NCBI GenBank assembly: GCA_034436375.1
Contig: DAOTVS010000114.1
Span: forward strand, 1 to 25,136
Source of the DNA: DAOTVS01 sp034436375
GTDB taxonomy: Bacteria > Chloroflexota > Anaerolineae > SpSt-313
DNA: 25,136 bases
Reading direction: 5' to 3'
This document shows, in pieces, positions 1 through 7,040 of the stretch. The notes under the pieces were generated by a model that did no database searches, was not told where the DNA came from, and saw nothing but the letters and a program-made list of their open reading frames with translations. Position numbers and translations under genes: made by a program. The stretch's first letter is position 1, and each line of letters begins with the position of its first letter.

Positions 1-46
1 CGGAGCAGCCGGGCAGGCATCGGCGCCCACCTCACACGCCAAAGGC

Positions 47-85
47 CATCGCCGGGCGGACTGCAAAGCCCGGCGCCCGGCGATG
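47..85 (-). terminator. Hairpin just downstream of the phosphotriesterase-family gene, possible terminator
   Basis: An 11-bp perfect inverted repeat (47-57 with 75-85, arm CATCGCCGGGC) lies a few bases past the stop codon of the minus-strand gene ending at 94. Read on the minus strand it is followed only by a short GGCCTTTGG, so the U-tract is weak. It may be an imperfect intrinsic terminator or a 3' stabilising hairpin. Confidence 0.4.
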
Positions 86-93
86 CGAGGGCC

Positions 94-1002
94 TCAACGG
101 GCAAAGGCGCGCTGGGGGTTCTCCACCGTCAGTGTGCGGATCTCGGCCTCCGCAAAGCCGGCCTGGCGCAGGGCGGGCAGGAAATGCTGCACCAGGTAAC
201 CATAGCCGCGGATGGGCGCCTTGGGCTGGCCAGCGTCGTACCAGCCGGCATCCTGAGAGAGGAGCACCTGCCGGGCCAGGCCGCCGTCGGCGGCGCGGCG
301 GATCAGGTCGATATAGTGCTGGTCCGACTGACCGGGGGCGCCGATGGCGTCGTACTCCAGGTAGGCGCCGCGCCGGGCCGCTTCGGTGTGGAGCGCCGGG
401 TCGGGCTCGTTATTGGCGTGCACCCAGATAAAGCGGCGGGGGTCGGCCCCCTCCTCCTCGAGAATGGCGATTTGCCTCAGGGCGACGGCGCCGGCGACGG
501 TGTGGCTGGCCATGGCCGCGCCCGTCGCCCGCGAGGCATGGGCGGCGGCGCGCAGCAGGCGCTCCTCCAGCGGGGTCAGCCCCGAGTCGGTAGAGGCCAG
601 CTTGATAAAGCCGGCGCGGATGCCGGTATCCTCAATCCCCTCTGTAAGCTCGCGCGCCATCCATTCGGTCAGCGCCTCACGCGAGAGTGTGCGCAGCTCG
701 ACCGGGACTCTATCGTCACGATAGGAGCCGGTCGCTGCCACGACGGGCAGATCTATGGCCTCGGAGAGGGCGCGCAGGATCTCCACGTTTCGCCCCACGC
801 CCACCGGCGTGCACTCGACCAGCGCCGTCACGCCCTGGGTTCTGATCTCCTCCAGGTAGGGGCGCAGGCGGCGGAGCACATCGGTGGCGTCGGCCTCGGC
901 GTGGCTGGGCGAGCGAAAGTCGAGGAAGAGATGCTCGTGGGGCAGAATCAGCCCCAACTGGGATATGGGGATGGCCCCACGGACGGTGACGAGTGACGGC
1001 AT
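94..1002 (-). CDS. Phosphotriesterase-family metal-dependent hydrolase (lactonase-like)
   Basis: This is a 302-residue amidohydrolase-superfamily TIM barrel of the phosphotriesterase (PTE/PHP) family. The expected binuclear metal ligands are all visible: HEH at residues 22-24, Lys134 (FIKLAS, the carboxylated lysine), His167 (ASHT), His195 (WVHAN) and Asp251 (SQDAGW). Family members hydrolyse lactones, phosphotriesters or related esters; the substrate here cannot be read from sequence. The start at 1002 is chosen because AAAGGAGGT (1006-1014) sits at ideal spacing before ATG; an upstream in-frame start at 1086 would add 28 low-complexity residues with no ribosome binding site. It lies 147 nt downstream of the DUF1786 gene on the same strand, so the two may be co-transcribed. 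Family assignment is secure; the function is inferred. Confidence 0.9.
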   Translation of the reverse strand: MPSLVTVRGAIPISQLGLILPHEHLFLDFRSPSHAEADATDVLRRLRPYLEEIRTQGVTALVECTPVGVGRNVEILRALSEAIDLPVVAATGSYRDDRVPVELRTLSREALTEWMARELTEGIEDTGIRAGFIKLASTDSGLTPLEERLLRAAAHASRATGAAMASHTVAGAVALRQIAILEEEGADPRRFIWVHANNEPDPALHTEAARRGAYLEYDAIGAPGQSDQHYIDLIRRAADGGLARQVLLSQDAGWYDAGQPKAPIRGYGYLVQHFLPALRQAGFAEAEIRTLTVENPQRAFAR

Positions 1003-1107
1003 GCTACCTCCTTTGGGCGCAGGCAGACGAGCGAATGGTGAGCTCCGGCGGCCGGCCAGGGCTGCCGCGGCGACCTCCAAACCCAAGAGGACGTTTGCTC
1101 CCCAAGC

Positions 1108-1149
1108 GCCTCTCTGTCCTCCTTCTCTCTATGACCTCCGTGTCTCCTA
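1108..1149. repeat. Degenerate purine-rich short tandem repeat
   Basis: On the minus strand this tract reads GGAGACACGGAGG...GAGAGAAGGAGGACAGAGAGG, loosely repeating a GGAGACA/GGAGGACA unit. It begins immediately past the stop codon of the DUF1786 gene (1150) and fills part of the gap before the phosphotriesterase gene. It resembles the other short tandem repeats at gene edges in this window, with a different unit. Confidence 0.4.
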
Positions 1150-2196
1150 TCATCTTTTCCCGTTCAGGTGCTGCATGGCGCTGACAAGGCCGAAGCAGCC
1201 GCTGAGCATCATATTGCCATAGGGCGCGGCCAGGGTGTAGCCGAGGCCCTCGGTCATGGCGCGGCGTGGCCCGGTGACGGCGACGAGCGTCGCTGCCTGC
1301 CAGGGGCGGTAAGCGGGATGGAGGGCAGCGCCGTGGCCGTTATCGGCGAGCACCTCGTTGTTGGTGAGCGTGCCTGCCAGGAGCGAGCCTACCAGGTGCT
1401 GCAGCTTGACGGGGTCCACGAGCGCTGTGTGGTGTTCAAAGAGGCCCCAAATGCGCTCCCCCTGCACCAGTGCCCCCAGGACGTGCTGGTTGCCCACATT
1501 GAGGACGACGAGCCCCTCCTCACGCCGGGCGGCTACCTGCGGGTCACAGAGGGCGCCCCAGATTGCGGCGGCGGCGGTATCCATCAGCAGTGCTCCGGGC
1601 AGGTCGCGCTGCACGGCCAGCATGCGCGTCAGCTGCGGAGGCGGCGTGGTGTAGAGCAGGTCGGCCAGTGCACCACCGGCGAGAACGAACTCGAGCCACG
1701 TCTGGAAGCGCAGCACGCGGTTGCGCCCGCTGAGGCACTGCCCGTGGTCCTGCACGGCCACGGCAATGGCCTCGGGGAGCGCCACATCATAGGCGGCAAG
1801 GGCCGCCTGCAGGGCGGGCAGGTTAATGTCGCCGGTGCTGATGGCCACGGCTGCCGGGTCGGGGCAGGAATCGACAATCTGCACGCCGCGGCTGCGCACC
1901 TCGTCCAGGTTATCCCGGATGGTGAGCGCCGCGAGGGGCGTGGCATAGGCGGCGAGCCCCGCCTTGATGTGCCGCTTGAGGGCGCTCACACAGGCGCCGC
2001 CACCCATGAGGTTTCCTGTCAGGAAGACCGGTCTGCCTTCTGCTGTAGCTTGGCGGATGCGCCCGGCCACCACCACCGTCTGCGCGGGCAACACCATCTG
2101 CACACAGCCTTCAATGGGCAGTCTGCTATCGTAGAGAAAGATATCCTGTGTGCCACCGCCGACATCGATGGCGAGGATGCGATTCTGATCAGCCAT
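1150..2196 (-). CDS. DUF1786-family (COG4012-like) ASKHA-fold protein
   Basis: This 348-residue protein begins with a phosphate-1-like loop, AIDVGGGTQDIFLY (residues 9-22), and has a second glycine-rich strand, VVLNVGNQHVLGAL (about 230-243). That pattern is typical of the actin/Hsp70/sugar-kinase fold and matches what I recall of DUF1786, a family sometimes named putative pyruvate formate-lyase activating enzyme without good evidence. It is probably a cytosolic nucleotide-binding protein. Its biochemical role is unknown. Other recognisable segments are TGNLMGGG (about 60-67) and VQDHGQ (about 147-152). GGAG lies 6 nt before the ATG at 2196, and a separate sigma-70-like promoter lies just upstream. 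The phosphotriesterase-family gene follows on the same strand. Family call fairly sure; function unassigned. Confidence 0.8.
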   Translation of the reverse strand: MADQNRILAIDVGGGTQDIFLYDSRLPIEGCVQMVLPAQTVVVAGRIRQATAEGRPVFLTGNLMGGGACVSALKRHIKAGLAAYATPLAALTIRDNLDEVRSRGVQIVDSCPDPAAVAISTGDINLPALQAALAAYDVALPEAIAVAVQDHGQCLSGRNRVLRFQTWLEFVLAGGALADLLYTTPPPQLTRMLAVQRDLPGALLMDTAAAAIWGALCDPQVAARREEGLVVLNVGNQHVLGALVQGERIWGLFEHHTALVDPVKLQHLVGSLLAGTLTNNEVLADNGHGAALHPAYRPWQAATLVAVTGPRRAMTEGLGYTLAAPYGNMMLSGCFGLVSAMQHLNGKR

Positions 2197-2238
2197 AGGC
2201 GCTCCCTAATTCGGACAATTGCCAATTACATCAAAGGG

Positions 2239-2267
2239 ACTTTAACATGGAGGAAGGAGGATGTCAA
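2239..2267 (-). promoter_or_regulatory. Sigma-70-like promoter for the DUF1786-phosphotriesterase unit
   Basis: On the minus strand a perfect -35 TTGACA (2262-2267) is followed by a 17-nt spacer and a -10 TAAAGT (2239-2244, four of six consensus bases). Transcription would begin near 2232, giving a leader of about 35 nt before the ATG at 2196. The heptamer repeat at 2278-2296 lies immediately upstream, where an UP element would be. Confidence 0.55.
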
Positions 2268-2277
2268 GAGCTTAATA

Positions 2278-2296
2278 CGTAATCCGTAATGCGTAA
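2278..2296. repeat. Heptamer tandem repeat, left arm of an inverted pair
   Basis: The sequence CGTAATCCGTAATGCGTAA is built of 7-nt units (CGTAATC, CGTAATG, CGTAA). It is the inverse of the copy at 2384-2402, with 18 of 19 bases matching. The style is that of the heptanucleotide short tandemly repeated sequences known from cyanobacteria and other bacteria. Confidence 0.75.
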
Positions 2297-2383
2297 AGTT
2301 GCTGTTATAGGGTAACTGATTCTTTGCACAGGCTCTGCCGGGGCGGGCATTGGGAAATCCGAGTGCATCCCGCGATGGCGACC

Positions 2384-2402
2384 TTACGCATTACGCATTA
2401 CG
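2384..2402. repeat. Heptamer tandem repeat, right arm, overlapping a coding 3' end
   Basis: TTACGCATTACGCATTACG repeats the 7-nt unit TTACGCA and is the inverse of 2278-2296, with 87 nt between the arms. It supplies the stop codon and the last residues (NVMRNA) of the TIM-barrel gene on the minus strand, so the repeat has either replaced or extended the original C-terminus. Confidence 0.75.
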
Positions 2403-3226
2403 TTCCGCACATCGCTCACGGTCTGCACCAATATGCGCCGGGTGACCCACGGCGCCCAGATCTGCAGGCTGACGGGGCTGATCTCGAGGGTGATGGAGCC
2501 GCCAAAGCCGTCGCGCGCCAGGTTGTGCAGGAAGGTGGCCAGGGGGAGCTGGCCAGCGCCGGGCAATTGATGGTGCTTGACGTAGGTGTCGAGCCCAGGG
2601 CGGTTGAGCCAGGCGGGGGGCACGCAGAGGTCGCTCAGGTGGATATGGGCCAGGCGGTCGCGGGCGATCTCGTAGGACAGGGGCAGGGGGTAGGGTGAGA
2701 CGCCGGCGTGGGTCGTATCCAGCGTCAGGCGCAGGCCCTCTTCCTCGGCAAAGCGGTGCAGGGCGGGCAGGTGCCACAGGATATTCTCCCGGTCCTCTGG
2801 CACGAAAAAGCCGGGGTTCTCCAGGGTGATCTCGGTGGGAGCGCCCGCCAGCCTCCGGCGGGCTTCGGCGATCTGGGCGCGAAAGCCGGCGAGCAGGGGG
2901 TCGTCGAGGCTCTTCGCTCGAGGAGGGTGGATGACGATGGCCGGGATCTCCAGGGATCGCGCCAGGTCGGCCAGGGCCGGCAGCACCGGGCCACCTTTGC
3001 GCCAGCCAGGCAATGAGAAGAGGGGTGGGTGAATGGCCTCAATGCTCACGGCGCACTGCCGGGCCAGGCGCCGGATGGCTCGGGGCCCGCGCACGAGCAG
3101 CTCGGGGCAGACCACGAGTTCCACTCCCTCGCAGCCGGAGGCGCGCGCCAGCCAAAAGGCGGCGCGCAGCGGGTAGACGTAGACCGCTCCGGTGGAAAAG
3201 AGGATGTGCGGTTGATCCGCAGTCAT
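2384..3226 (-). CDS. Xylose isomerase-like TIM-barrel protein (sugar phosphate isomerase/epimerase or AP-endonuclease-2 fold)
   Basis: This 280-residue protein has the strand pattern of the AP-endonuclease-2 / sugar isomerase-epimerase superfamily. Characteristic segments are GVELVVCPE (about 34-42), SIEAIHPP (61-68), IVIHPPRAK (97-105), ITLENPG (132-138, a likely metal-ligand Glu), LTLDTTHAG (167-175, Asp and His), LAHIHLSD (191-198, His and Asp) and ITLEISP (246-252, final Glu). These acidic and histidine positions fit a divalent-metal site. Substrate unknown; no resemblance strong enough for a gene name. Its ATG overlaps the nadD stop codon by 4 nt (ATGA), so translation is coupled to nadD. 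The last residues (NVMRNA) are encoded by a heptamer repeat, an unusual C-terminus for this family. Confidence 0.75.
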   Translation of the reverse strand: MTADQPHILFSTGAVYVYPLRAAFWLARASGCEGVELVVCPELLVRGPRAIRRLARQCAVSIEAIHPPLFSLPGWRKGGPVLPALADLARSLEIPAIVIHPPRAKSLDDPLLAGFRAQIAEARRRLAGAPTEITLENPGFFVPEDRENILWHLPALHRFAEEEGLRLTLDTTHAGVSPYPLPLSYEIARDRLAHIHLSDLCVPPAWLNRPGLDTYVKHHQLPGAGQLPLATFLHNLARDGFGGSITLEISPVSLQIWAPWVTRRILVQTVSDVRNVMRNA

Positions 3227-3885
3227 GGGTGGCCCTCGGACCGCATATGGGCGCAGCCACGGTGAGTGGGCTGGGGGCCATCGTTGCCGTTGAGGTAGAG
3301 GCCTTGCTGGTGAATATAGGCTTCGACGCTGTCGGGCACCTGGTAGCGGATAGGGAGCCCCTGGCGCACCCGTTCCTGCAAGTCGTGCGAAGCGATGCCG
3401 ATTTCGGGGGTGGGTAGGATGTGGGTGCGGGCGGTGAGGCCGGGCAACCGTGTTTCCAGCGTCCGCAGGTCGGTGCGATAGCCGGGCCGGGCGGCGACGG
3501 CGATCTGGGCGCGCGCCAGGATCTGCGCTGGCTCGTGCCAGGTGGCGATATTGGCCAGGGAATCGAGCCCCATGATGAAGAAGAGCTCAGCCGTCGGGCC
3601 CAGCTGCTCCTGCAGGATGGCCAATGTATCGGCCGTATAGGAGGGGCCGGGCCGGCTCAGATCAACCTCGGAAATGGCAAACGCGGGGTTGGAGGCAATA
3701 GCCAGCTCAACCATGCGCAGCCGATGCTCGGCCGGGGAGTAGGGCTGGGCCAGCTTGTGCGGCGGGTTCTTGGCTGGCACGAAAAGGACCTGATTGAGCT
3801 GCAAGCGCGCGAGCGCCTCCTCGGCAATGATGAGATGACCATAGTGGATCGGATCAAAGGTACCACCCAGGACCCCAAAACGCAT
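3223..3885 (-). CDS. nadD: Nicotinate-nucleotide adenylyltransferase
   Basis: This 220-residue enzyme would transfer AMP from ATP to nicotinate mononucleotide, making deamido-NAD in NAD biosynthesis. It starts with the nucleotidyltransferase signature GGTFDPIHYGHL (residues 7-18, including the HxGH-type His14 and His17), followed by VPAKNPPHK (36-44), SRPGPSYTADTL and GLDSLANIATWHEP, all typical of NadD. The usual C-terminal ISSTxIR motif is altered to IASHDLQERV, while the following IRYQVPDSVEAYI is normal. The C-terminal 20 residues (after LYLNGNDG) are an extra tail. GGGAG lies 6 nt before the ATG. The gap after obg is 17 nt and the overlap with the next gene is 4 nt, so the three are one transcription unit. 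A nadK gene for the same cofactor pathway lies at 18018. Confidence 0.93.
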   Translation of the reverse strand: MRFGVLGGTFDPIHYGHLIIAEEALARLQLNQVLFVPAKNPPHKLAQPYSPAEHRLRMVELAIASNPAFAISEVDLSRPGPSYTADTLAILQEQLGPTAELFFIMGLDSLANIATWHEPAQILARAQIAVAARPGYRTDLRTLETRLPGLTARTHILPTPEIGIASHDLQERVRQGLPIRYQVPDSVEAYIHQQGLYLNGNDGPQPTHRGCAHMRSEGHP

Positions 3886-3902
3886 CGTCTACTCCCAGGA
3901 TT

Positions 3903-5162
3903 CTATTCCCACTCAAGCTCGATCTTGCCGATGCGCACCGTGTCGCCGCTCTGCACGCCCGCTTCCTCCAGGGCCTGCTGCACGCCAGTGGCGCGCAAGA
4001 TGCGCTGAAAGCGGTCGATGGCCTCCTCATTGCCCCAAGGGGTCATGACAGCGGCGCGCTCAATGCGCTCACCCTGCACGCGAAAGGCGCCATCCTCGTC
4101 GCGTGAGATGCTAAAGGCCTCCGCCGGGCGCTCGTGGGGCCGCAGCACGGGGATGGCCTCCACTGGCGGCGCCGGGGGGGTGACTTCCAACAGGGCAGCG
4201 ACCTGGCGCAGCAACTCGCGTGTGCCCTCGTGGGTGACGGCGGAAATCGCCAGGGCCTCCACGCCCTCCTTGGCCAGGGCGGCACGGACCTCGGGCCAGC
4301 GCTCGCGCACCTCAGGCACATCCATCTTGTTGAGTACCACAATTTGCGGCCGGGCGGCCAGAGCAGGGTCGTAGAGCTCGAGCTCGGTATTGATCTGCCG
4401 CCAATCGGCAAGCGGATCGGGCGAGAGGCCATTGAGCAGGTGAATCAGCACACGCGTGCGTTCGATGTGGCGCAGAAAGGCGTGCCCGAGCCCCGCACCG
4501 GCATGGGCGCCCTCGATGAGGCCAGGGATATCGGCCAGCACGATAGGGCGTGCATCCACCTCTGCGACGCCCAGGTTGGGTTGCAGGGTGGTAAAGGGGT
4601 AATCGGCAATCTTGGGCCGGGCCGCCGAGACGGCGGCGAGCAGCGTCGACTTGCCCGCATTGGGCTGGCCCACAATGCCCACATCGGCGATCAGGCGCAG
4701 CTCCAGGGTGATCCAGCGTTCCTGGCCAGGCTCACCGTTCTCAGCGATGCGGGGCGCCTGGTTGGTGGGGGTGGCGAAAGAGGCGTTACCCCGGCCTCCG
4801 CGGCCCCCGCGGGCTACCAGCACCCGCTGACCGACCTCTACCAGGTCTGCCAACACCTCACCCGTCGCTGCATCGCGCACCAGCGTGCCTGCCGGGACGG
4901 CGATCTCCAGATCGGGGCCATGGGCGCCCGTCTTGTCTTTAGAGCCGCCGTTCCCGCCCTTCTCAGCGCGAAAGTGACTGCGCTTTTTGAAATCAATCAG
5001 GGTCGCCATATGCGCCGACGCGACCACATAGACGTTGCCGCCCGCGCCGCCATTCCCGCCGTTCGGCCCGCCATAGGGCACATATTTCTCGCGCCGGAAG
5101 CTGACGATGCCGTTGCCGCCATCGCCGCCGCGCACATGGATCCTGGCCTCATCGAATAACAC
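3903..5162 (-). CDS. obg: Obg/CgtA family ribosome-associated GTPase
   Basis: A 419-residue Obg GTPase, which acts in large ribosomal subunit assembly and stress control. The glycine-rich Obg fold fills residues 1-158 (RGGDGGNGIVSFRREKY, GGPNGGNGGAGGNV). The G domain follows, with G1 GQPNAGKST (165-173), G2 region DYPFTT, G3 DIPGLIEGA (211-219), G4 NKMD (278-281) and G5 SA (307-308). An OCT domain (about 345-419) ends with DTVRIGKIELEWE. The start is a GTG at 5160-5162, since the next residues LFDEARIHVRGGDGG match the family N-terminus. GGAGG (5175-5179) lies 12 nt upstream, slightly far. It leads the obg-nadD-TIM-barrel unit and has a good promoter at 5199-5227. Confidence 0.96.
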   Translation of the reverse strand: MLFDEARIHVRGGDGGNGIVSFRREKYVPYGGPNGGNGGAGGNVYVVASAHMATLIDFKKRSHFRAEKGGNGGSKDKTGAHGPDLEIAVPAGTLVRDAATGEVLADLVEVGQRVLVARGGRGGRGNASFATPTNQAPRIAENGEPGQERWITLELRLIADVGIVGQPNAGKSTLLAAVSAARPKIADYPFTTLQPNLGVAEVDARPIVLADIPGLIEGAHAGAGLGHAFLRHIERTRVLIHLLNGLSPDPLADWRQINTELELYDPALAARPQIVVLNKMDVPEVRERWPEVRAALAKEGVEALAISAVTHEGTRELLRQVAALLEVTPPAPPVEAIPVLRPHERPAEAFSISRDEDGAFRVQGERIERAAVMTPWGNEEAIDRFQRILRATGVQQALEEAGVQSGDTVRIGKIELEWE

Positions 5163-5198
5163 CGCTCTCTTGATCCTCCAAGCCGCTCTCTTTGCCGT

Positions 5199-5227
5199 AG
5201 GATACGCTTAAAGTGGGGGGCTGTCAA
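5199..5227 (-). promoter_or_regulatory. Sigma-70-like promoter of obg
   Basis: On the minus strand a perfect -35 TTGACA (5222-5227), a 17-nt spacer and a -10 TATCCT (5199-5204, four of six) lie upstream of obg. Transcription would start near 5192, giving a leader of about 30 nt. Confidence 0.6.
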
Positions 5228-5303
5228 CATGAGTCAGGCTGAGATGGAATGGCGCGTAGCCCCAGACCCGGCGTGCAACCCGGATGCGCCCTGGCGGCTC
5301 AAC

Positions 5304-5744
5304 CTATCTGCCATTGGGGATGAAGGGATTGACTACCGTGACCGCTTCGTATGCCTGCCCCGGGTTCAGATCCTCCGACCAGAGTGTCGCGCACCCCATC
5401 TCGGCGGCGCTGGCAACGATCATCGCATCCCAGAACGAAATGCGACCGCATGCCTGTACACGAATGGCGTGCAGAATGCTGGCCACCGATGGCCTGTGGA
5501 CAGCCCAGGTTGCGAGATCTGCTATGATCTGGGCAGCCTCTTCGGCGGCGAGAGGTCTGGCTACCTTCCGGGTAACGATTGTGTAGAACTCCTGCAGCAC
5601 CTGTGTGCTCAAGCATCCTTGGCGCGTCTGCCAGAGCTGCGCGATGAGGTCACTGGCGATCGTATGCTTCATGCCGGCACTACGGTCATGGGCATACACG
5701 AGCACATTGGTATCGATGAACTGCAGGTTGTTCTCAGCGCTCAT
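5304..5744 (-). CDS. vapC: PIN-domain toxin (VapC-like ribonuclease)
   Basis: This 146-residue PIN-domain protein is the likely toxin of a type II VapBC pair, a Mg-dependent RNase that cuts structured RNA. The four acidic active-site positions are visible: FIDTNVLVYAHD near the N-terminus, LQEFYTI (Glu), SFWDAMIV (Asp) and LWSEDLNPG (Asp). The start at 5744 is proposed because it overlaps the end of the antitoxin gene by 11 nt; an in-frame ATG at 5753 is an alternative, and neither has a strong ribosome binding site, consistent with translational coupling. The pair sits between the obg and URO-D units without disrupting either. Toxin family is secure; RNA target unknown. Confidence 0.88.
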   Translation of the reverse strand: MSAENNLQFIDTNVLVYAHDRSAGMKHTIASDLIAQLWQTRQGCLSTQVLQEFYTIVTRKVARPLAAEEAAQIIADLATWAVHRPSVASILHAIRVQACGRISFWDAMIVASAAEMGCATLWSEDLNPGQAYEAVTVVNPFIPNGR

Positions 5745-5976
5745 GGAGCTCATCTCGGTTGGCCGGTGAGCGCCCGCCAGTGCCCAGGTCGTAGCCCCTG
5801 CGCATCTCGGCGATATGCCTGCGCTGCGCCTGGGTGTAGCCGGCTTCCTCGCTGACCAGGGACTCGAGTGCATCGCTCAGCAGCTTTGATAGGGAGGTAC
5901 CCCGCTTCACCGCGAGCAGCTTGGCCTTCTGCAATATGTCCTTGGGTATGGAAAGGGTGACATTCTGAGTCTGCAT
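5734..5976 (-). CDS. vapB: Ribbon-helix-helix antitoxin (VapB-like)
   Basis: This 80-residue protein has an N-terminal ribbon-helix-helix pattern: a short strand QNVTLSIP, then helices KDILQKAKLLAVKRG and SLSKLLSDALESLV. The charged C-terminal half (YTQAQRRHIAEMRRGYDLGTGGR) probably wraps the toxin. Such antitoxins bind their own promoter and neutralise the PIN toxin encoded next. It resembles the DUF6364 type of antitoxin. GGAGG (5983-5987) lies 6 nt before the ATG. The promoter and two direct repeats that could be its operator lie immediately upstream, giving an mRNA leader of only about 14 nt. Confidence 0.85.
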   Translation of the reverse strand: MQTQNVTLSIPKDILQKAKLLAVKRGTSLSKLLSDALESLVSEEAGYTQAQRRHIAEMRRGYDLGTGGRSPANRDELHER

Positions 5977-5986
5977 ATCTCACCTC

Positions 5987-6012
5987 CACGTAAATCAGTA
6001 TAGCACGCAAAT
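5987..6012 (-). promoter_or_regulatory. Direct repeats around the vapBC -10 box, likely autoregulatory operator
   Basis: CACGTAAAT (5987-5995) and CACGCAAAT (6004-6012), read on the plus strand, match at 8 of 9 bases and are offset by 17 bp. They flank the -10 hexamer at 5997-6002. Ribbon-helix-helix antitoxins commonly bind such repeated half-sites; this assignment is inferred from position. Confidence 0.45.
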
Positions 6013-6025
6013 ACGTGAAGGGCAA
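5997..6025 (-). promoter_or_regulatory. Sigma-70-like promoter of vapBC
   Basis: On the minus strand the -35 is TTGCCC (6020-6025, four of six), the spacer is 17 nt and the -10 is TATACT (5997-6002, five of six). Transcription would begin near 5990, just ahead of the ribosome binding site. Confidence 0.65.
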
Positions 6026-6027
6026 GC

Positions 6028-7002
6028 CTATGCGGCATAGACCCCTTCCCGCCGCCAGACGTCGATGATCAGATCATAGCGCTCCAGCGGCATGCCGGTA
6101 TAGACACAATTCGAGGTGGAGAAGATATAGCCACCACCGGGCATGCCGCTCTGCAGGGCGTAACGGGCCGATTGAGCCGCCTCTTCCTCGGTGCCGGTCT
6201 GCAGCAGGCCGCAGTTAACGTTGCCGATGAGGCAGATCTCACGGCCGTAGCGGCGCTTGACCTCAGCGATATCTACCCCGGCCTGCGGATCGATCGAGTG
6301 CAGGGCATGGGGGTGGCAGTCCACGAGCTGATCGATGATGGGCATGATATTCCCATCGGTATGTTTGATGACATAATATCCCTGCTCGCGGTAGCCGGCG
6401 ATCAGGCGGGCCAAGAAGGGGGTGACGAACTCTGCAAACTGGCCCGGGCTCAAGAAGGGTCCCACATTGAAGCAATAGTCGGCGCAGAGGGCCCAGCCGT
6501 CCCAGATCCCCTTGCCGGCCAGGGCTGCCGAGCGCTCCAACTGCTCCTCCAGCGCCCGCTGCTGCTCATCTTTGATCTTCTCGGGCTCGTCGGCCAGGCG
6601 GTAGACCAGCTCCATCATATGGTCGCCATCGGGCACCGACATGGTCGTATCGCCATGCCGGCAGAGGAAGAACTCGTGCCCCGTGGTCTCACGGATGTAT
6701 TCGGCGATGCGCTCCTCGCACTGCGGCACGCCGCCCATGCCGTGCACAAAGATGGCCGAGTGGCCATAGTGACGCGCGGTCGCGATGTAGGTGTCGCCAG
6801 CATCGGCAATCTGCAGCCGGCGCTCGCGGTCGCTCATCTGGTCCCACTGTGAAAAGTAGCGGTGCGAGGGGTGCACTTTGCCCAGGAGCTCCATCGTCAG
6901 GTAAAAGACCAGCTCAAAGGTCGGCACCAGCCCTGGCGGCTGTTTGCCCTCCAAGGCCATGATAAACTTGTCACGGGGGGTGAGGGATGGATTATCACTC
7001 AT
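6028..7002 (-). CDS. Uroporphyrinogen decarboxylase (URO-D) family protein, methyltransferase-like
   Basis: This 324-residue protein belongs to the URO-D superfamily, which holds HemE and the zinc methyltransferases (MtaA/MtbA type) that move methyl groups between corrinoid proteins and cofactors. Visible family segments are PRDKFIMALEGKQPP at the N-terminus, DGWALCADYCFNVGPFLSP, YYVIKHTDGNIMPIIDQLVDC, HSIDPQAGVDIAEVKRRYG, CLIGNVNCG and a final FSTSNCVYTGMPLERY. The HxDGN and late SNC segments could form the zinc site of the methyltransferase branch. It lacks the HemE N-terminus, so heme synthesis is unlikely. No corrinoid-protein gene is adjacent. The start at 7002 follows AAGGAGAG (7008-7015) at 5 nt; the upstream in-frame ATG at 7071 has no such site. 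Confidence 0.8.
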   Translation of the reverse strand: MSDNPSLTPRDKFIMALEGKQPPGLVPTFELVFYLTMELLGKVHPSHRYFSQWDQMSDRERRLQIADAGDTYIATARHYGHSAIFVHGMGGVPQCEERIAEYIRETTGHEFFLCRHGDTTMSVPDGDHMMELVYRLADEPEKIKDEQQRALEEQLERSAALAGKGIWDGWALCADYCFNVGPFLSPGQFAEFVTPFLARLIAGYREQGYYVIKHTDGNIMPIIDQLVDCHPHALHSIDPQAGVDIAEVKRRYGREICLIGNVNCGLLQTGTEEEAAQSARYALQSGMPGGGYIFSTSNCVYTGMPLERYDLIIDVWRREGVYAA

Positions 7003-7040
7003 GAGAGCTCTCCTTGAAGGGTAATGGGATAGTGGGTCTG

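Noticed and set aside
2197..2383. Small genes in the gap between DUF1786 and the TIM-barrel gene
   Set aside because: Open frames here are antisense or cross the repeat arms, with no ribosome binding site suited to a start.
5229..5855. Long plus-strand open frame across the toxin gene
   Set aside because: It is antisense to a well-supported PIN-domain gene, has no family match and arises from high GC content.
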